A stretch of DNA of 64,000 nt, taken from positions 34,296-98,295 of the forward strand of contig NZ_AUEY01000006.1 in NCBI RefSeq assembly GCF_000426225.1. The letters run 5' to 3'. Position numbers and translations under genes: made by a program. Below, piece after piece: positions 9,700 to 19,260 of the stretch. Origin of the DNA: Desulforegula conservatrix Mb1Pa. Its GTDB lineage: Bacteria; Desulfobacterota; Desulfobacteria; Desulfobacterales; Desulforegulaceae. The notes under the pieces were generated by a model. That model was given only the letters and a program-made list of their open reading frames with translations, was not told where the DNA came from and ran no database searches. Positions within the stretch are counted from its first letter, which is position 1, and every line of letters starts with the position of its first letter.

Positions 9700-11022
9700 A
9701 TGAATTCAACCACCAAGTCGCCAACCAACAGCAACCAAGCATACTACAAATGCATTCAGACGCTTTTCAGCCTCGGAAGATTCGGTATAAAACCAGGACT
9801 CGAGACAATAAGGCATCTGCTTGAAAAACTTGGCTCCCCTGAAAAAAAAATCAAATCAGTTCATATAGCAGGTACCAACGGCAAGGGTTCAACAGCCTCA
9901 AGCATCGCATCAATCCTGTCGGCATCAGGCATTAAAACCGGACTTTTTACCTCACCTCACCTGATCAGATTCAATGAACGAATTTCGATAAACGGCGAGC
10001 ATATTTCGGACTCCGAAGTTGTTGAATTCTATGAAAAAGTAAAACAGGCAGACACAGGAGAACGCCCTGCCACTTTCTTTGAATATGCTACGGCAATGGC
10101 TTTTTGTTTTTTTGCTGAAAATGGCGTTGAATATGCTGTCATAGAAACAGGAATGGGCGGCCGTCTTGATGCCACCAATACCATAACTCCTTGTGCAAGC
10201 ATAATAACCACAATATCAAAGGATCACGAATCTTTTCTTGGCAATACGATCTCGTCCATCGCATCTGACAAAAGCGGAATAATCAAGACGGGCGTACCAG
10301 TAATTACAGGCGTCAGAAATCGTGAAGCCCTTAAAGTAATTGAAAATGAGGCTGAAGGATCAAATTCTTTTCTCCTGAAAATAGATACTGATTTTTCCCT
10401 AATCCGAAGCCCAGACTCATCTTATTACTATAAAGGCAATAACAATGATTTCATCGGCAATATTGAAATCCGCCTTAATGGAGATCACCAGATAGACAAC
10501 ACAGCACTCTGCATAGCTGCCTGCAATATATTAAAAGACCAAAGAATAACCAAAAATTCAATACGAAACGGACTTAAGCTTGTTTCGTGGCCAGGAAGGC
10601 TTGAGTATGTAAGCAAAAACCCCTTCATAATACTGGACGGAGCGCATAATCCTGAAGCTACTGAAAAACTGTGTACCTATCTTAAAACGATGCATAGGGA
10701 TAAACCTGTTCTCTTTATCATTGGAATGATGAAGGACAAAGACCATACACAATCACTAAAACCGATTGCAGGGCTGAACCCAAGGATTATTATCACAGAA
10801 TCTAAAAGCCTGCGGGCAGAAAAGGCGGAAGAGCTTGGCAGCTTTCTAAAAGAGAGTTTCGGTATAACATCAACTGTAATCCCAGACCTTCCGGAAGCCA
10901 TAAAAAAAGGGCTTTCTACAAAAAACCCCGAAGAAATCATATGCATAACCGGCTCGCTTTATATTGTTGGAGAAGCTAAAGCATTTTTCAATAACACTGA
11001 TTTCCAGACAGCACCTAACTGA
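9700..11022 (+). CDS. folC: Dihydrofolate/folylpolyglutamate synthase
   Basis: Ligase of the Mur family that joins glutamate to dihydropteroate and/or folates. The P-loop HIAGTNGKGSTASSIAS is at about residues 55-71; the second signature GLFTSPHLIRFNERI follows, then ETGMGGRLDATN with the metal-binding acidic residues, and ILDGAHNPEA in the C-terminal domain. The 440-residue length fits. The ATG at 9700 has a poor Shine-Dalgarno, so the exact start is uncertain by a few codons. A copy of the interspersed repeat follows the stop. Confidence 0.93.
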   Translation: MNSTTKSPTNSNQAYYKCIQTLFSLGRFGIKPGLETIRHLLEKLGSPEKKIKSVHIAGTNGKGSTASSIASILSASGIKTGLFTSPHLIRFNERISINGEHISDSEVVEFYEKVKQADTGERPATFFEYATAMAFCFFAENGVEYAVIETGMGGRLDATNTITPCASIITTISKDHESFLGNTISSIASDKSGIIKTGVPVITGVRNREALKVIENEAEGSNSFLLKIDTDFSLIRSPDSSYYYKGNNNDFIGNIEIRLNGDHQIDNTALCIAACNILKDQRITKNSIRNGLKLVSWPGRLEYVSKNPFIILDGAHNPEATEKLCTYLKTMHRDKPVLFIIGMMKDKDHTQSLKPIAGLNPRIIITESKSLRAEKAEELGSFLKESFGITSTVIPDLPEAIKKGLSTKNPEEIICITGSLYIVGEAKAFFNNTDFQTAPN

Positions 11023-11057
11023 TTGTAACATTTTCCGGCTGAGCATCCAACCAAGCT

Positions 11058-11193
11058 TTGATGGCCTCGCAAAAAGTCAAAAAAGAGATTCGGCGTCATG
11101 CCGGACTTGATCCGGCATCCAGTTATTTCAGATACTTCTGGATTCCGACCTGCGCCGGAATGACTAAATTCGGACTTTTTGCGACTTTGTCAA
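11058..11193 (+). repeat. Interspersed palindromic repeat, copy 1 (short form)
   Basis: Begins TTGATGG..CTCGCAAAAAGTC and ends GACTTTTTGCGACTTTGTCAA. Inside are two hairpins, GCCGGACTTGATCCGGC and a TTCCG...CCGGAA hairpin. It sits between folC and the aldehyde dehydrogenase gene. See the finding on this family for the consensus. Confidence 0.9.
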
Positions 11194-11283
11194 GCTTTGT
11201 AACACCAAAAAATAGTCTTGACTTTTTATTTAGCCCCTCTATTATTTAGTCGGTCAACTAACTCAATTAAAAAGGGCAAATAT

Positions 11284-12657
11284 ATGAACATTTTTGAAAT
11301 CACTAAGATAATAGAAAAACAAGATACATTTTTCAAAACAGGCGAAACAAGGGATATTGAATTCAGAAAAAAGCAACTCACCATCCTAAAAAATGCCATT
11401 ATTTCAAATGAAAAAAAAATATCAGAGGCTATACACCTTGATCTTAGAAGAAATGATACAGAAGCATACATGACCGAGATACATGAGGTACTCAGGGAAA
11501 TAAAATTCGCTATTAAAAATATTGAAAAATGGGCAAAACCAATCAGTGTCAGCACTCCAATCACTTGCATGCCAGGCAGAAGTATCAGAATGCCAGAACC
11601 ACTTGGAAAAATTCTGATAATTGCGCCCTGGAACTACCCGTTCATGCTTTTGATGGCGCCCCTCGTCAGTTCAATATCGTCCGGGAACTGTAGCGTTCTG
11701 AAACCGTCAGAATTTGCCGAAAACACCGAGAAGCTGATAAAGGAAATAATTACTGAAAATTTTGACCCTGAATTCATCGCCATTATCTGTGGAGGGATAG
11801 AAGAAACAAAGGCCCTTCTGGAAGAAAAATTTGATCATATATTTTTTACGGGAAGCACGCAGACAGGAAAAGCTGTCATGGCCGCCGCAGCCAGACATCT
11901 TACTCCGGTGACACTCGAACTTGGCGGGAAAAGCCCATGCATAATTGATGAGACAGCGGACATTCAGCTCAGCGCAAGACGAATAGCCTGGGGTAAATTC
12001 ATGAATGCGGGCCAGACCTGTGTTGCTCCTGACTATCTGCTCGTAAATGAAAATATAAAAAAACCTTTGATGAACGAGATATCTAAAAACATTAAAAAAT
12101 TTTATGGTGATGATCCATCAAAAAGCGATTTTTATGGAAGAATCATAAACAAAAGACATTTTGAAAGGGTAAAAAGCCTGATAATGCCTGACAAGGTCTT
12201 CTGCGGAGGAGATCATGACGACAAAAATCTTTACATTTCACCTACTCTGTTGGATAAGATCAGCCTTGATGACCCCGTTATGAAGGATGAGATTTTCGGG
12301 CCTGTTCTTCCGGTTATTTCCTGGGACAAAATTGATGAAGCAGTGGATACTGTACTTGGATTCCCCAAACCACTCGCTCTTTATTTTTTTTCCAAAGACA
12401 AAAACAATGTGGACAGAATCCTAAAATCGACTTCATCAGGGAACGTCTGCATAAATGATACAATCATGCAAATAACATCAAGCCATCTGCCATTCGGAGG
12501 TGTTGGCGAAAGCGGAATGGGATCATACCATGGGAAGATTGGATTTGACGCTTTTACTCATTATAAAAGCGTTATGAAGAGATCTCTGGCTGTTGATAAC
12601 CCTCTAAGGTATCCGCCACAAAAACAAATACTGAAAAGAGTGCTCAAACTTTTATAA
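11284..12657 (+). CDS. Aldehyde dehydrogenase, class 3-like
   Basis: NAD(P)-dependent oxidation of an aldehyde to a carboxylate; substrate unknown. The 457-residue protein has the family motifs in order: APWNYPFMLLMAP, FFTGSTQTGKAVMAAA (cofactor loop), VTLELGGKSPCIIDE with the general-base Glu, and FMNAGQTCVAPDY with the catalytic Cys. Short length, no N-terminal extension and the ILIIAPWNYP segment place it with the ALDH3/YwdH-like group, often used on medium- and long-chain aldehydes. An ATG 22 codons upstream lies without a good ribosome site; the chosen ATG has AAGGGC. NUDIX and rsmG genes follow within a few bases. Confidence 0.88.
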   Translation: MNIFEITKIIEKQDTFFKTGETRDIEFRKKQLTILKNAIISNEKKISEAIHLDLRRNDTEAYMTEIHEVLREIKFAIKNIEKWAKPISVSTPITCMPGRSIRMPEPLGKILIIAPWNYPFMLLMAPLVSSISSGNCSVLKPSEFAENTEKLIKEIITENFDPEFIAIICGGIEETKALLEEKFDHIFFTGSTQTGKAVMAAAARHLTPVTLELGGKSPCIIDETADIQLSARRIAWGKFMNAGQTCVAPDYLLVNENIKKPLMNEISKNIKKFYGDDPSKSDFYGRIINKRHFERVKSLIMPDKVFCGGDHDDKNLYISPTLLDKISLDDPVMKDEIFGPVLPVISWDKIDEAVDTVLGFPKPLALYFFSKDKNNVDRILKSTSSGNVCINDTIMQITSSHLPFGGVGESGMGSYHGKIGFDAFTHYKSVMKRSLAVDNPLRYPPQKQILKRVLKLL

Positions 12658-12660
12658 ATT

Positions 12661-13098
12661 ATGGACAAAACTTACAGAAATCCCCTTCTGACTGTTGACG
12701 CAATAATTGAAACGGAATCAGGAATTATTCTAATAGAGAGAAAAAACCCTCCATATGGATGGGCTCTTCCAGGTGGATTTGTGGATTACGGCGAGTCACT
12801 CGAAACCGCTGTCATCAGGGAAGCAAGAGAAGAAACGAGCCTTGATATAGACATAGAAGAACAGTTTCATGCATACTCGGATCCTTATAGGGATCCGAGA
12901 AAACACACTGTATCTGTTGTATTCATAGTAAAGCATGATCCTAACCAGACTCCATATGCCATGGACGATGCAAAAGCCCTGAGGGTGTTTCCTTTGTCTG
13001 AAATCCCTGAAGATCTTGCATTTGACCACGGTAAAATTATTTCTGACTACATCAGATATAAAAACGGAGAGTCTAAAAAAGGAATCTTCAGAAGATAA
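12661..13098 (+). CDS. NUDIX hydrolase
   Basis: Hydrolyses a nucleoside diphosphate linked to another moiety; the substrate cannot be told from the sequence. The complete NUDIX box is present: [26 protein letters not shown], given here only as its landmarks GE at the start and REAREE at the metal site (residues about 38-63). The 145-residue size and the [13 protein letters not shown] lead-in resemble ADP-ribose or 8-oxo-dGTP pyrophosphatases. It starts three bases after the aldehyde dehydrogenase stop and ends three bases before rsmG, so the three form an operon. Confidence 0.88.
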   Translation: MDKTYRNPLLTVDAIIETESGIILIERKNPPYGWALPGGFVDYGESLETAVIREAREETSLDIDIEEQFHAYSDPYRDPRKHTVSVVFIVKHDPNQTPYAMDDAKALRVFPLSEIPEDLAFDHGKIISDYIRYKNGESKKGIFRR

Positions 13099-13101
13099 TA
13101 T

Positions 13102-13773
13102 ATGGAAATTGGCGATATAAAATGGAATGAAACAATATTAAAAGGCGCTGCAGAGCTGGATGTCATTATATCCGAAAATCAGGCCCAGCTAATGGCACTT
13201 CACTGCAAGGAACTGGTTGCATGGAACAGAATAACCAATCTGACATCAATCACAGATCCCGAAGAAATTGCTGTAAAGCATGTCATTGACTCCCTTGCGC
13301 CGGCAAATATGATGAAAAAGCAGGCAAGGATTATTGACATAGGAACAGGAGGAGGCTTCCCTGGCATACCTCTTAAAATTTTACGAAACGATCTTGATGT
13401 ACTCCTCCTTGACTCCTCAAGAAAAAAAATAAGCTTTTTAAAACAGGTCATCATAAAAACAGGCTTGAAGGGCATTAGTGCCGTACATTCAAGGGCCGAA
13501 GATCTTTCCACAAAACCAGGAATGACAGGATCTTTCGATATCGCAATATGCAGGGCTTTTTCAAGCCTCGAGAATATATTGAACATGGCATCTCCTTTCT
13601 TAAAAAATGACGGGATAATAATTGCCATGAAAGGTAAAGAAGCAGGAACTGAAGCCGAACAATTCATTGCCGGTACCGGACATTTTGTCGACCTTACAAT
13701 TAAGGAATACGAGTTGCCGCTAATGTGTCAGGAAAGAGCAATAATAACAATTAAGGGTGCCTCGAAAAATTAG
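13102..13773 (+). CDS. rsmG: 16S rRNA (guanine527-N7)-methyltransferase
   Basis: Methylates G527 in the 530 loop of 16S rRNA. The 223-residue protein has the family lead-in KELVAWNRITNLTSITDPEE, the SAM motif IIDIGTGGGFPGIPLKI and the LDSSRKKISFLKQV segment, then a SRAEDL-like motif and AICRAFSSLENIL. It is usually found beside parA/parB or mnmG; here it is last in an aldehyde dehydrogenase-NUDIX-rsmG operon. Confidence 0.93.
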   Translation: MEIGDIKWNETILKGAAELDVIISENQAQLMALHCKELVAWNRITNLTSITDPEEIAVKHVIDSLAPANMMKKQARIIDIGTGGGFPGIPLKILRNDLDVLLLDSSRKKISFLKQVIIKTGLKGISAVHSRAEDLSTKPGMTGSFDIAICRAFSSLENILNMASPFLKNDGIIIAMKGKEAGTEAEQFIAGTGHFVDLTIKEYELPLMCQERAIITIKGASKN

Positions 13774-13874
13774 AATTTTTGATGTGCAAGCAAGGAAGCG
13801 GAAGCGCTTAAAAAGCGGAGTTTATACAGTCTTAAATGAGGATTCGAGTACGACGCTGACGCAATCTCATTAAG

Positions 13875-14016
13875 CTTTGGCAAAAAGTCCGATTTCATCT
13901 GTCCTGTCCCTGTAAAAATAGGGAGCCGGAATCCAGAAATATCTGAAAATACAAAGATGACGGATCAAGTCAGGCATGACACTGAAGACCTCTTCTGACT
14001 TTTTTTATGGTCATCA
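13875..14016 (-). repeat. Interspersed palindromic repeat, copy 2 (long form, inverted)
   Basis: Inverted copy of the family, with the longer second hairpin (loop carrying a CCTGTCCCTGT-type stretch). The inner ATCCGTCATC/AGGCATGAC end is more diverged than in other copies. It lies in the 480-base gap between rsmG and the cyclic-nucleotide-binding gene; the rest of that gap holds only the promoter at 14192. Confidence 0.8.
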
Positions 14017-14191
14017 TTTTTTAGAAGTAGCCTTAAAAAAAGAATCTCTGCTTTAAATTAATATATCTGTACTTGAAGGCGCTTCCCCCAAAAGGCAAAA
14101 GTCGAGCCACAATCCAAACAGCACGTCCTGAATCACTATATTTCAACCCGAAAAGCCCCCAGACTGTAAAATTCTTAAAAACTGGAATCGA

Positions 14192-14220
14192 TTGACTGGA
14201 AAGTGAGTATTTTATATAAT
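14192..14220 (+). promoter_or_regulatory. Sigma70 promoter for the cyclic-nucleotide-binding gene
   Basis: TTGACT at 14192-14197, exactly 17 bases, then a perfect TATAAT at 14215-14220. The leader to the ATG at 14255 is about 27 bases and includes TTGGAG as Shine-Dalgarno. Confidence 0.85.
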
Positions 14221-14254
14221 AAAAAAAATAATCTACCCCCTTGGAGTTTTAAAT

Positions 14255-14818
14255 ATGACAAATCCGGAAAGCATAATGGTAAACCAGGAAATACTGGAAC
14301 GACTCAGGACGATTCCTGTACTCAAGGCTTTTGACGACGAAGAACTTCAGGAGCTGCTCAAGATGAGTGAAATCAGAGAGTATGGCCCTGGTGATCTTAT
14401 TCTTGAGGAAGGTAAAACAGATGGATGGATTTTCTATCTTGTTTCCGGGAAAGTAACCATAAGCAAGAAGGGTAAACAATTAGTAACCCTTGAAACAACC
14501 GGGGATGTTTTCGGAGAAATGGGGGCAATAAACGGGACAGTGCGCTCGGCTTCTGTCCATGCCCTGGATTCTGCAATATGCCTGTCCCTTAATGTTGTGG
14601 ACATTGATAAATTCTCAGCAAAAAACAGGTTCGCTTTCAGATATATAATATACAGGGAGTTCGCACAGATTCTTGCAAACAGGCTGAGAGAGACAACTGA
14701 AGAGCTCATTAAGGCAAAAGAAGAGATTGAAAAGTTAAATGTAATGAACCGGCTGATGGCTGTCACAGAAGAACTTCAAAAAGCTCAGAAAGAAATTGCC
14801 GAACTAAAAAGCAGATAA
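14255..14818 (+). CDS. Cyclic nucleotide-binding domain protein
   Basis: Residues 13-130 form one cNMP-binding domain: LERLRTIPVLKAFDDEELQELL, GDLILEEGKTDGWIFYLVSGKV, and GDVFGEMGAINGTVRSASVHAL. In place of the canonical FGE..L...R.A phosphate cassette it reads FGEMGAINGTVRSAS, so the Arg and Ser are kept. The remaining residues 135-187 are a long amphipathic helix rich in E, K, L, probably a coiled coil for dimerisation. There is no helix-turn-helix, so this is not a CRP-type transcription factor. It is a single-gene unit between a strong promoter and a bidirectional terminator. Partner unknown. Confidence 0.85.
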   Translation: MTNPESIMVNQEILERLRTIPVLKAFDDEELQELLKMSEIREYGPGDLILEEGKTDGWIFYLVSGKVTISKKGKQLVTLETTGDVFGEMGAINGTVRSASVHALDSAICLSLNVVDIDKFSAKNRFAFRYIIYREFAQILANRLRETTEELIKAKEEIEKLNVMNRLMAVTEELQKAQKEIAELKSR

Positions 14819-14852
14819 AAGCCATCAATGATACATTTTTGACTCATGAATC

Positions 14853-14880
14853 AAAAAGGGGCCGATCAGCCCCTTTTTTT
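14853..14880 (+). terminator. Bidirectional terminator between convergent genes
   Basis: Stem AAAAAGGGGC/GCCCCTTTTT with a six-base loop. The T-run serves the upstream plus-strand gene, and the A-run serves the AAA+ gene on the minus strand, whose stop codon abuts it. Confidence 0.9.
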
Positions 14881-16109
14881 CATATAAAACCGACCCTGGA
14901 TTTTGGATTTTTTTCATTAGACTTTCCGTTCAAAGCATTTATATCTTCTTTAATTCCTTCAAATGTTACTTTGCGCCGAACATCTTCAAGTGATACATAA
15001 CTGCCCCTTGCCAAAGCATCGAGAAGATTTTTGCTTCCGGCCGCAGCTGTCTCCATTGCAAGCTTTTTTCTTGGCACATAACTTCTGCAAAACTCGCTTA
15101 TGAATGCTCCGGTCTTTCCAGGTATTATTGTGGCAAGCTCGGTGTAATGTTCTTCATTCAGACCTTTCACAACATCATGCTTTTCCATGAAATGCTTCCA
15201 CATCGCTTTTCTTTCTTCTTCGCCAGGAGGCGGTATATGGACAGGAGCAAGCCGTCCTTCTCTTATTAAAGTATCATCGAAAATATCCGGTTTGGCGTTT
15301 GTTGTTATACTGAAAACAAGATTAGGATAATTAGAAATATATTTTTTAAGAACATCCACAGCCTCCTGATAATAATCCATGCCTGAAGAATTATGCGCTT
15401 CTGAAGATATTACGAGTGAAGTCGCTTCATCCAGAAAAATATAGGCCGGTCTGCCTGATTTTATTGAAACATTATTTATTTCAGCAATTTTCTCGTCAAG
15501 ATTATGGGCAAGAGAGCCTACGTATTTCTCAGACAAGGACGCGACATTGAGTTCAACTGAATGAGCTCCGGCTCTTTCATAAACCTGTGCTATTGCCTTC
15601 TGAAGAGCTGTCTTGCCGGTTCCGCCTTTGCCATAAAGGATTACACCGCTGAACGCTGGCTTTTCTCCCCTGATTACTTCCGGGACACTTGTCCTTATGA
15701 GCACTTCATTGAACACTGAAGTGTTCATGAAAATATTGTATAAAGGAGAAACAACGTCAGATGCTCCAGCTGCTTCTTTGGAATGATTATCCTCAGATAC
15801 TGATAATACCTGCGCTGATTCTGTTTCTTCGTCCAGACAAATCATGTCAGGAACTTTATGAAGGATATGTGATATCCCCATATACGGAGTTACGACCGTA
15901 ATTGTATCGACATCAAAACCCTTGTCAGTCGAATCAACTCTTTTCACAGCAGGAGTAAGGAGGCCGCCATAATTTTCTGATACTTTTCCGTTGAGATTCA
16001 ACCAAACCCGGCCTCTTTCATCATTTAGCAGAGAACCAATCTGGAGATAGCCCTCTTCGCCAACTTCCATCTGTCTTATGGGTTTATGGAGTTTCATGCA
16101 TTCTATCAT
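14880..16109 (-). CDS. AAA+ ATPase with unrecognised N-terminal domain
   Basis: A 409-residue protein. Residues about 1-130 match nothing I recognise. The AAA+ module follows: Walker A in VILYGKGGTGKTALQ (about 155-168), Walker B AYIFLDEATS, sensor-1-like SITTNAKPDIFD, and an arginine-finger region LIREGRLAPVHIPPPG. The last two elements are those of classic FtsH/spastin/Cdc48-type AAA proteins, which remodel or unfold proteins. There is no protease motif. The ATG at 16109 has AAGGGGG five bases upstream. It is a monocistronic gene, convergent with the cyclic-nucleotide-binding gene. Substrate unknown. Confidence 0.75.
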   Translation of the reverse strand: MIECMKLHKPIRQMEVGEEGYLQIGSLLNDERGRVWLNLNGKVSENYGGLLTPAVKRVDSTDKGFDVDTITVVTPYMGISHILHKVPDMICLDEETESAQVLSVSEDNHSKEAAGASDVVSPLYNIFMNTSVFNEVLIRTSVPEVIRGEKPAFSGVILYGKGGTGKTALQKAIAQVYERAGAHSVELNVASLSEKYVGSLAHNLDEKIAEINNVSIKSGRPAYIFLDEATSLVISSEAHNSSGMDYYQEAVDVLKKYISNYPNLVFSITTNAKPDIFDDTLIREGRLAPVHIPPPGEEERKAMWKHFMEKHDVVKGLNEEHYTELATIIPGKTGAFISEFCRSYVPRKKLAMETAAAGSKNLLDALARGSYVSLEDVRRKVTFEGIKEDINALNGKSNEKNPKSRVGFI

Positions 16110-16374
16110 AACGTCCCCCTTCCCCGCTTGAGCTTCAAAATCACCGCAATACGAATTACTTTCTTAATACGTCTGATAATCTCATCGGTAAAAATTTGAG
16201 TGTCTTTAATTAGTTTTCAAAAAAAGCACTGCTTTTTTTAAAATTTATACTGCAATAAGCAAGCCACGGGCATATTAATGATAAAATCAAATATTTTTAA
16301 AAAATTTGGGCTTTTTTCGACCATTGATGAGCAATTATTTCCTTCCAGAGTTTTGTAGGGAAAATGTAAAAGAA

Positions 16375-16402
16375 ATGACAGACATCAAAACGCTTGTATA
16401 AA
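16375..16402 (+). promoter_or_regulatory. Candidate sigma70 promoter for the lipoprotein gene
   Basis: ATGACA at 16375-16380 (one mismatch to TTGACA), 16 bases, TATAAA at 16397-16402. This is the only clear signal in the 386-base gap 16110-16495; the leader would be about 85 bases. Confidence 0.5.
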
Positions 16403-16495
16403 GCATAAATAATGTTTAATTATTGATGCACTGTTTAAAAATTTCAAAAAAATCCCTCAATAAAGACCACCAATAATTCCGGAGGAAAGTGATAA

Positions 16496-17266
16496 ATGAA
16501 GGCAAAAATTGTTGCCGTTTTTCTGCTTGCCATTTTTTTAGTCGCAGGATGTATTTCAGAATATGAGACTGACAATGATGAAGGGAAAGGACTAATCACT
16601 GATGGATCTGGCCTTGACAAGAAAAAGGAATATCAGGTCATCAGCTCCCATCTTCAAAAAATGACGGCCGAAGCCTGGACTGTTTCAGGATCAGCCTATG
16701 AACTAAGAAGAGATGAAAATTTAAGCGACTGCACCGGCGAGTATACAAGACAAACCGGCGACCAGGTAGAATTTGAAGGAAGGATTGTAATACCTGTAAG
16801 GGAAAGGATAAACCTAACATTTGAAGACAACCTCGACTCTGAAGACGGCAGCGGTGATCCTACAGTCATAACCAGGGACACCACGCGTTTTTATACGGAG
16901 GAAGGAATTCTTCTTGCAGAAGCAGACACAGCCAGCGGCCAGATAACATCAAGAATCTCAAGCGATGAAATCGACTCCGGCGGATGGCCTGAATCGTGCC
17001 GCACCGGAGAATTCGGGTTTCTTGTTGAGATGACCATGACATCAGGTATAAAAAGAAGTTCTGTGTGGTATCTTGAAAAAACAACTGAGGGCAACGCAAA
17101 CTTCATAATAAAATCAGCAGACAGAAAAGAATCCGAAGAAGCTGAAATTGTTGAGGAGAGAACCGAAACCATCAATACAGCAGGAGACATCGTTCTTAAA
17201 AAAATGAAAATGAACGATCTTGAAAAAAGATACAGAATTGAAATTGACCTTATAAAAGCGCAATAA
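16496..17266 (+). CDS. Putative lipoprotein of unknown function
   Basis: The N-terminus is a type II signal peptide: basic MKAKI, a hydrophobic stretch, and the lipobox LVAGC with the modified Cys at residue 19. The mature 238-residue part is polar, acidic and predicted mainly beta-strand, with two Cys residues in its first half and C-terminal half (ENLSDCTGEYTRQ and WPESCRTGEFG). I recognise no domain. GGAGG precedes the ATG. It lies five bases before an acetolactate-synthase-like gene, so the two are co-transcribed, though their roles do not obviously connect. Confidence 0.75.
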   Translation: MKAKIVAVFLLAIFLVAGCISEYETDNDEGKGLITDGSGLDKKKEYQVISSHLQKMTAEAWTVSGSAYELRRDENLSDCTGEYTRQTGDQVEFEGRIVIPVRERINLTFEDNLDSEDGSGDPTVITRDTTRFYTEEGILLAEADTASGQITSRISSDEIDSGGWPESCRTGEFGFLVEMTMTSGIKRSSVWYLEKTTEGNANFIIKSADRKESEEAEIVEERTETINTAGDIVLKKMKMNDLEKRYRIEIDLIKAQ

Positions 17267-17271
17267 TTATC

Positions 17272-18933
17272 ATGAACAGCGCAGAGCTTCTTGTAAAATG
17301 CCTTGAAAATGAAGGTGTAAAATATATTTTTGGGTTGCCGGGGGAAGAAAATGCCTGGCTTCTGATGGCTCTCGAGCAGTCAACGATAAGATTCATACTC
17401 TGCCGTCATGAGCAAGGCGCTGCATTCATGGCCAATTTGTACGGCAGACTCACAGGAAATCCAGGAGTCTGCCTTTCAACTCTTGGACCAGGAGCGACAA
17501 ATCTGATCACAGGCATAGCAGATGCCAATATGGACAGAGTTCCTCTTGTCGCCATAATAGCCCAGGCAGACAGTCATAGACTGCACAAGGAAGGACACCA
17601 GAATATTGATCTGGTCTCTCTTTTCAAACACATAACAAAGCGGTCATGCACGATTTTCCACCCTGACAGCATACCTGAAATAACAAGAAAAGCCTTCAAG
17701 ACAGCCAGAGAAGAAAAACCCGGAGCCTGTCTGATAGAGCTTCCCTGCGACATAGCGTCAATGCATGCGGAGTCCAGACTCAAGCCCCTGAGGGCTGAAA
17801 ACCCAGGAAGACCGCTTCCTGACAGGGATTTAATAAAAAAAGCCGCAACACATATCATGGCGTCAAACAATCCCATAATAATTGCCGGAAATGGCGTAAT
17901 ACGTGAAGAAGCGTACAGGGAACTGAGAATTTTTGCAGAAAAAACAGGCATCGGAGTCACCTCTACTTTCATGGCAAAGGGAGCAGTTTCAAAATGCAGC
18001 GAACAGAATCTTTTCACCATTGGACTTGAAGCAGAAGATTATGAGTGCATGGCTATTAAAGAAGCTGATCTGGTTATTGCCGCCGGTTATGATTTCGTCG
18101 AGTACTCGCCCAAAAAATGGAATCCTGATGGCAATGATTCTCACAAAAAAATAATCCATATTGATTATCTTCCTGCAGAAACAGATGAATGCTACATGCC
18201 GAATATTGAGGTGACAGGAGATATCTCCGAAGCATTCAGAATACTCACCAGTATTATCTCAAATTCAGAGACACACTTTGACCTGTCTTTCCAGCATGAA
18301 ACCAGGAAAAAAATAATTAAGGATCTTGAAAGCCACAAAAGCATTAATCAGAAAGGATTAATATCTCCCCAGAAAATCATCCTGGAAATAAGCAAAGCAA
18401 TGTCAGATAAAGACATACTCATAAGTGACGTTGGGGCTCATAAATTATGGATAGCAAGGTACTTTCATACGGAAAACCCCAGGACATGCTTTATCCCCAA
18501 CGGTTTCTGCCCAATGGGTTTTGCCCTTCCCGGAGCCGTGGGGGCAAAAATTGCATGCCCTGACAAAAAAATCATCGCAGTATGCGGTGATGGCGGTTTT
18601 TTGATGAATATGCAGGAGATGGAAACAGCCTCAAGAATTGGCGCAAACATAGTTGTCATGGTCTGGGAGGACGGAGAATTCGGACTCATAAAATGGAAGC
18701 AGGACAATTTATTTGGCCATCATACGGATCTGCACTTCAATAACCCTGATTTTGCAGATCTCGCAAGGGCTTTTGGATGGTACGGAAAAAGGATCACTGA
18801 CTCAGCAGCAATATCCGAAGAGCTTTATAAGGCATTCAATTGCGGAAAACCCGCTCTCATTTCAATACCAGTCGATTACAGAGAAAACATGAAGCTTTCG
18901 GAGCACCTGAGGGATATTTCAAAAACAAACTGA
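17272..18933 (+). CDS. Thiamine-diphosphate enzyme, acetolactate synthase-like
   Basis: The 553-residue protein has three domains. The N-terminal Pyr domain carries the catalytic Glu (E47 in CRHEQGAAFMA), GRLTGNPGVCLSTLGPGATN and GHQNIDLVSLFKHITK. The middle Rossmann-like domain is about residues 185-330. The C-terminal PP domain has the TPP/magnesium motif VCGDGGFLMNMQEMETASR. No acetolactate synthase regulatory subunit lies nearby, and the GHQNIDLVSLF wording is closest to the catabolic, FAD-independent acetolactate synthase (AlsS) type. Other pyruvate- or glyoxylate-using carboligases remain possible. It is co-transcribed with the lipoprotein. Confidence 0.8.
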   Translation: MNSAELLVKCLENEGVKYIFGLPGEENAWLLMALEQSTIRFILCRHEQGAAFMANLYGRLTGNPGVCLSTLGPGATNLITGIADANMDRVPLVAIIAQADSHRLHKEGHQNIDLVSLFKHITKRSCTIFHPDSIPEITRKAFKTAREEKPGACLIELPCDIASMHAESRLKPLRAENPGRPLPDRDLIKKAATHIMASNNPIIIAGNGVIREEAYRELRIFAEKTGIGVTSTFMAKGAVSKCSEQNLFTIGLEAEDYECMAIKEADLVIAAGYDFVEYSPKKWNPDGNDSHKKIIHIDYLPAETDECYMPNIEVTGDISEAFRILTSIISNSETHFDLSFQHETRKKIIKDLESHKSINQKGLISPQKIILEISKAMSDKDILISDVGAHKLWIARYFHTENPRTCFIPNGFCPMGFALPGAVGAKIACPDKKIIAVCGDGGFLMNMQEMETASRIGANIVVMVWEDGEFGLIKWKQDNLFGHHTDLHFNNPDFADLARAFGWYGKRITDSAAISEELYKAFNCGKPALISIPVDYRENMKLSEHLRDISKTN

Positions 18934-19043
18934 TCTCACAAAAAACCTGGCAAAGAAAACTTTCTATACGTCCGCCCCAAAACAACTTCCAAAACAAATT
19001 GGATAATGGTATTTTATTGAAAATTCAAAGCCTCTATCATTAA

Positions 19044-19193
19044 TTGACGGTCTCGCAAAAAGTCAAAAAAAGGCATCGGCGTCTTGATGGGCTTGATCCG
19101 TAATCCAGCTCTGCTGGATTCAGCCTCCCCGCTTTTCACAGGGACGGGCCGCGGCGGAATAACGGAAATCGGACTTTTTGCAACCTTGTCATT
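19044..19193 (+). repeat. Interspersed palindromic repeat, copy 3 (long form)
   Basis: Begins TTGACGGTCTCGCAAAAAGTC and ends GACTTTTTGCAACCTTGTCA; the inverted homology extends outward through TTAAT/ATTAA. It carries the longer second hairpin. It fills most of the 327-base gap between the TPP-enzyme gene and the chemoreceptor gene. Confidence 0.9.
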
Positions 19194-19260
19194 AATTAAA
19201 AGGTGGATCTCTTTTTAGCCGGCACCATCCCTTCAACCACATCTTCCCCAGGGGGACCAA

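Noticed and set aside
11058..11249. Small proteins encoded inside repeat copies (frames ending in CAGMTKIGLFATLS-like translations)
   Set aside because: The same peptide appears wherever the repeat occurs, so it reflects repeat DNA rather than genes.
17272..18933. Naming the TPP enzyme ilvB of branched-chain amino acid synthesis
   Set aside because: No regulatory subunit or ilv gene is nearby, and the sequence wording is nearer to the catabolic type; left as acetolactate synthase-like.
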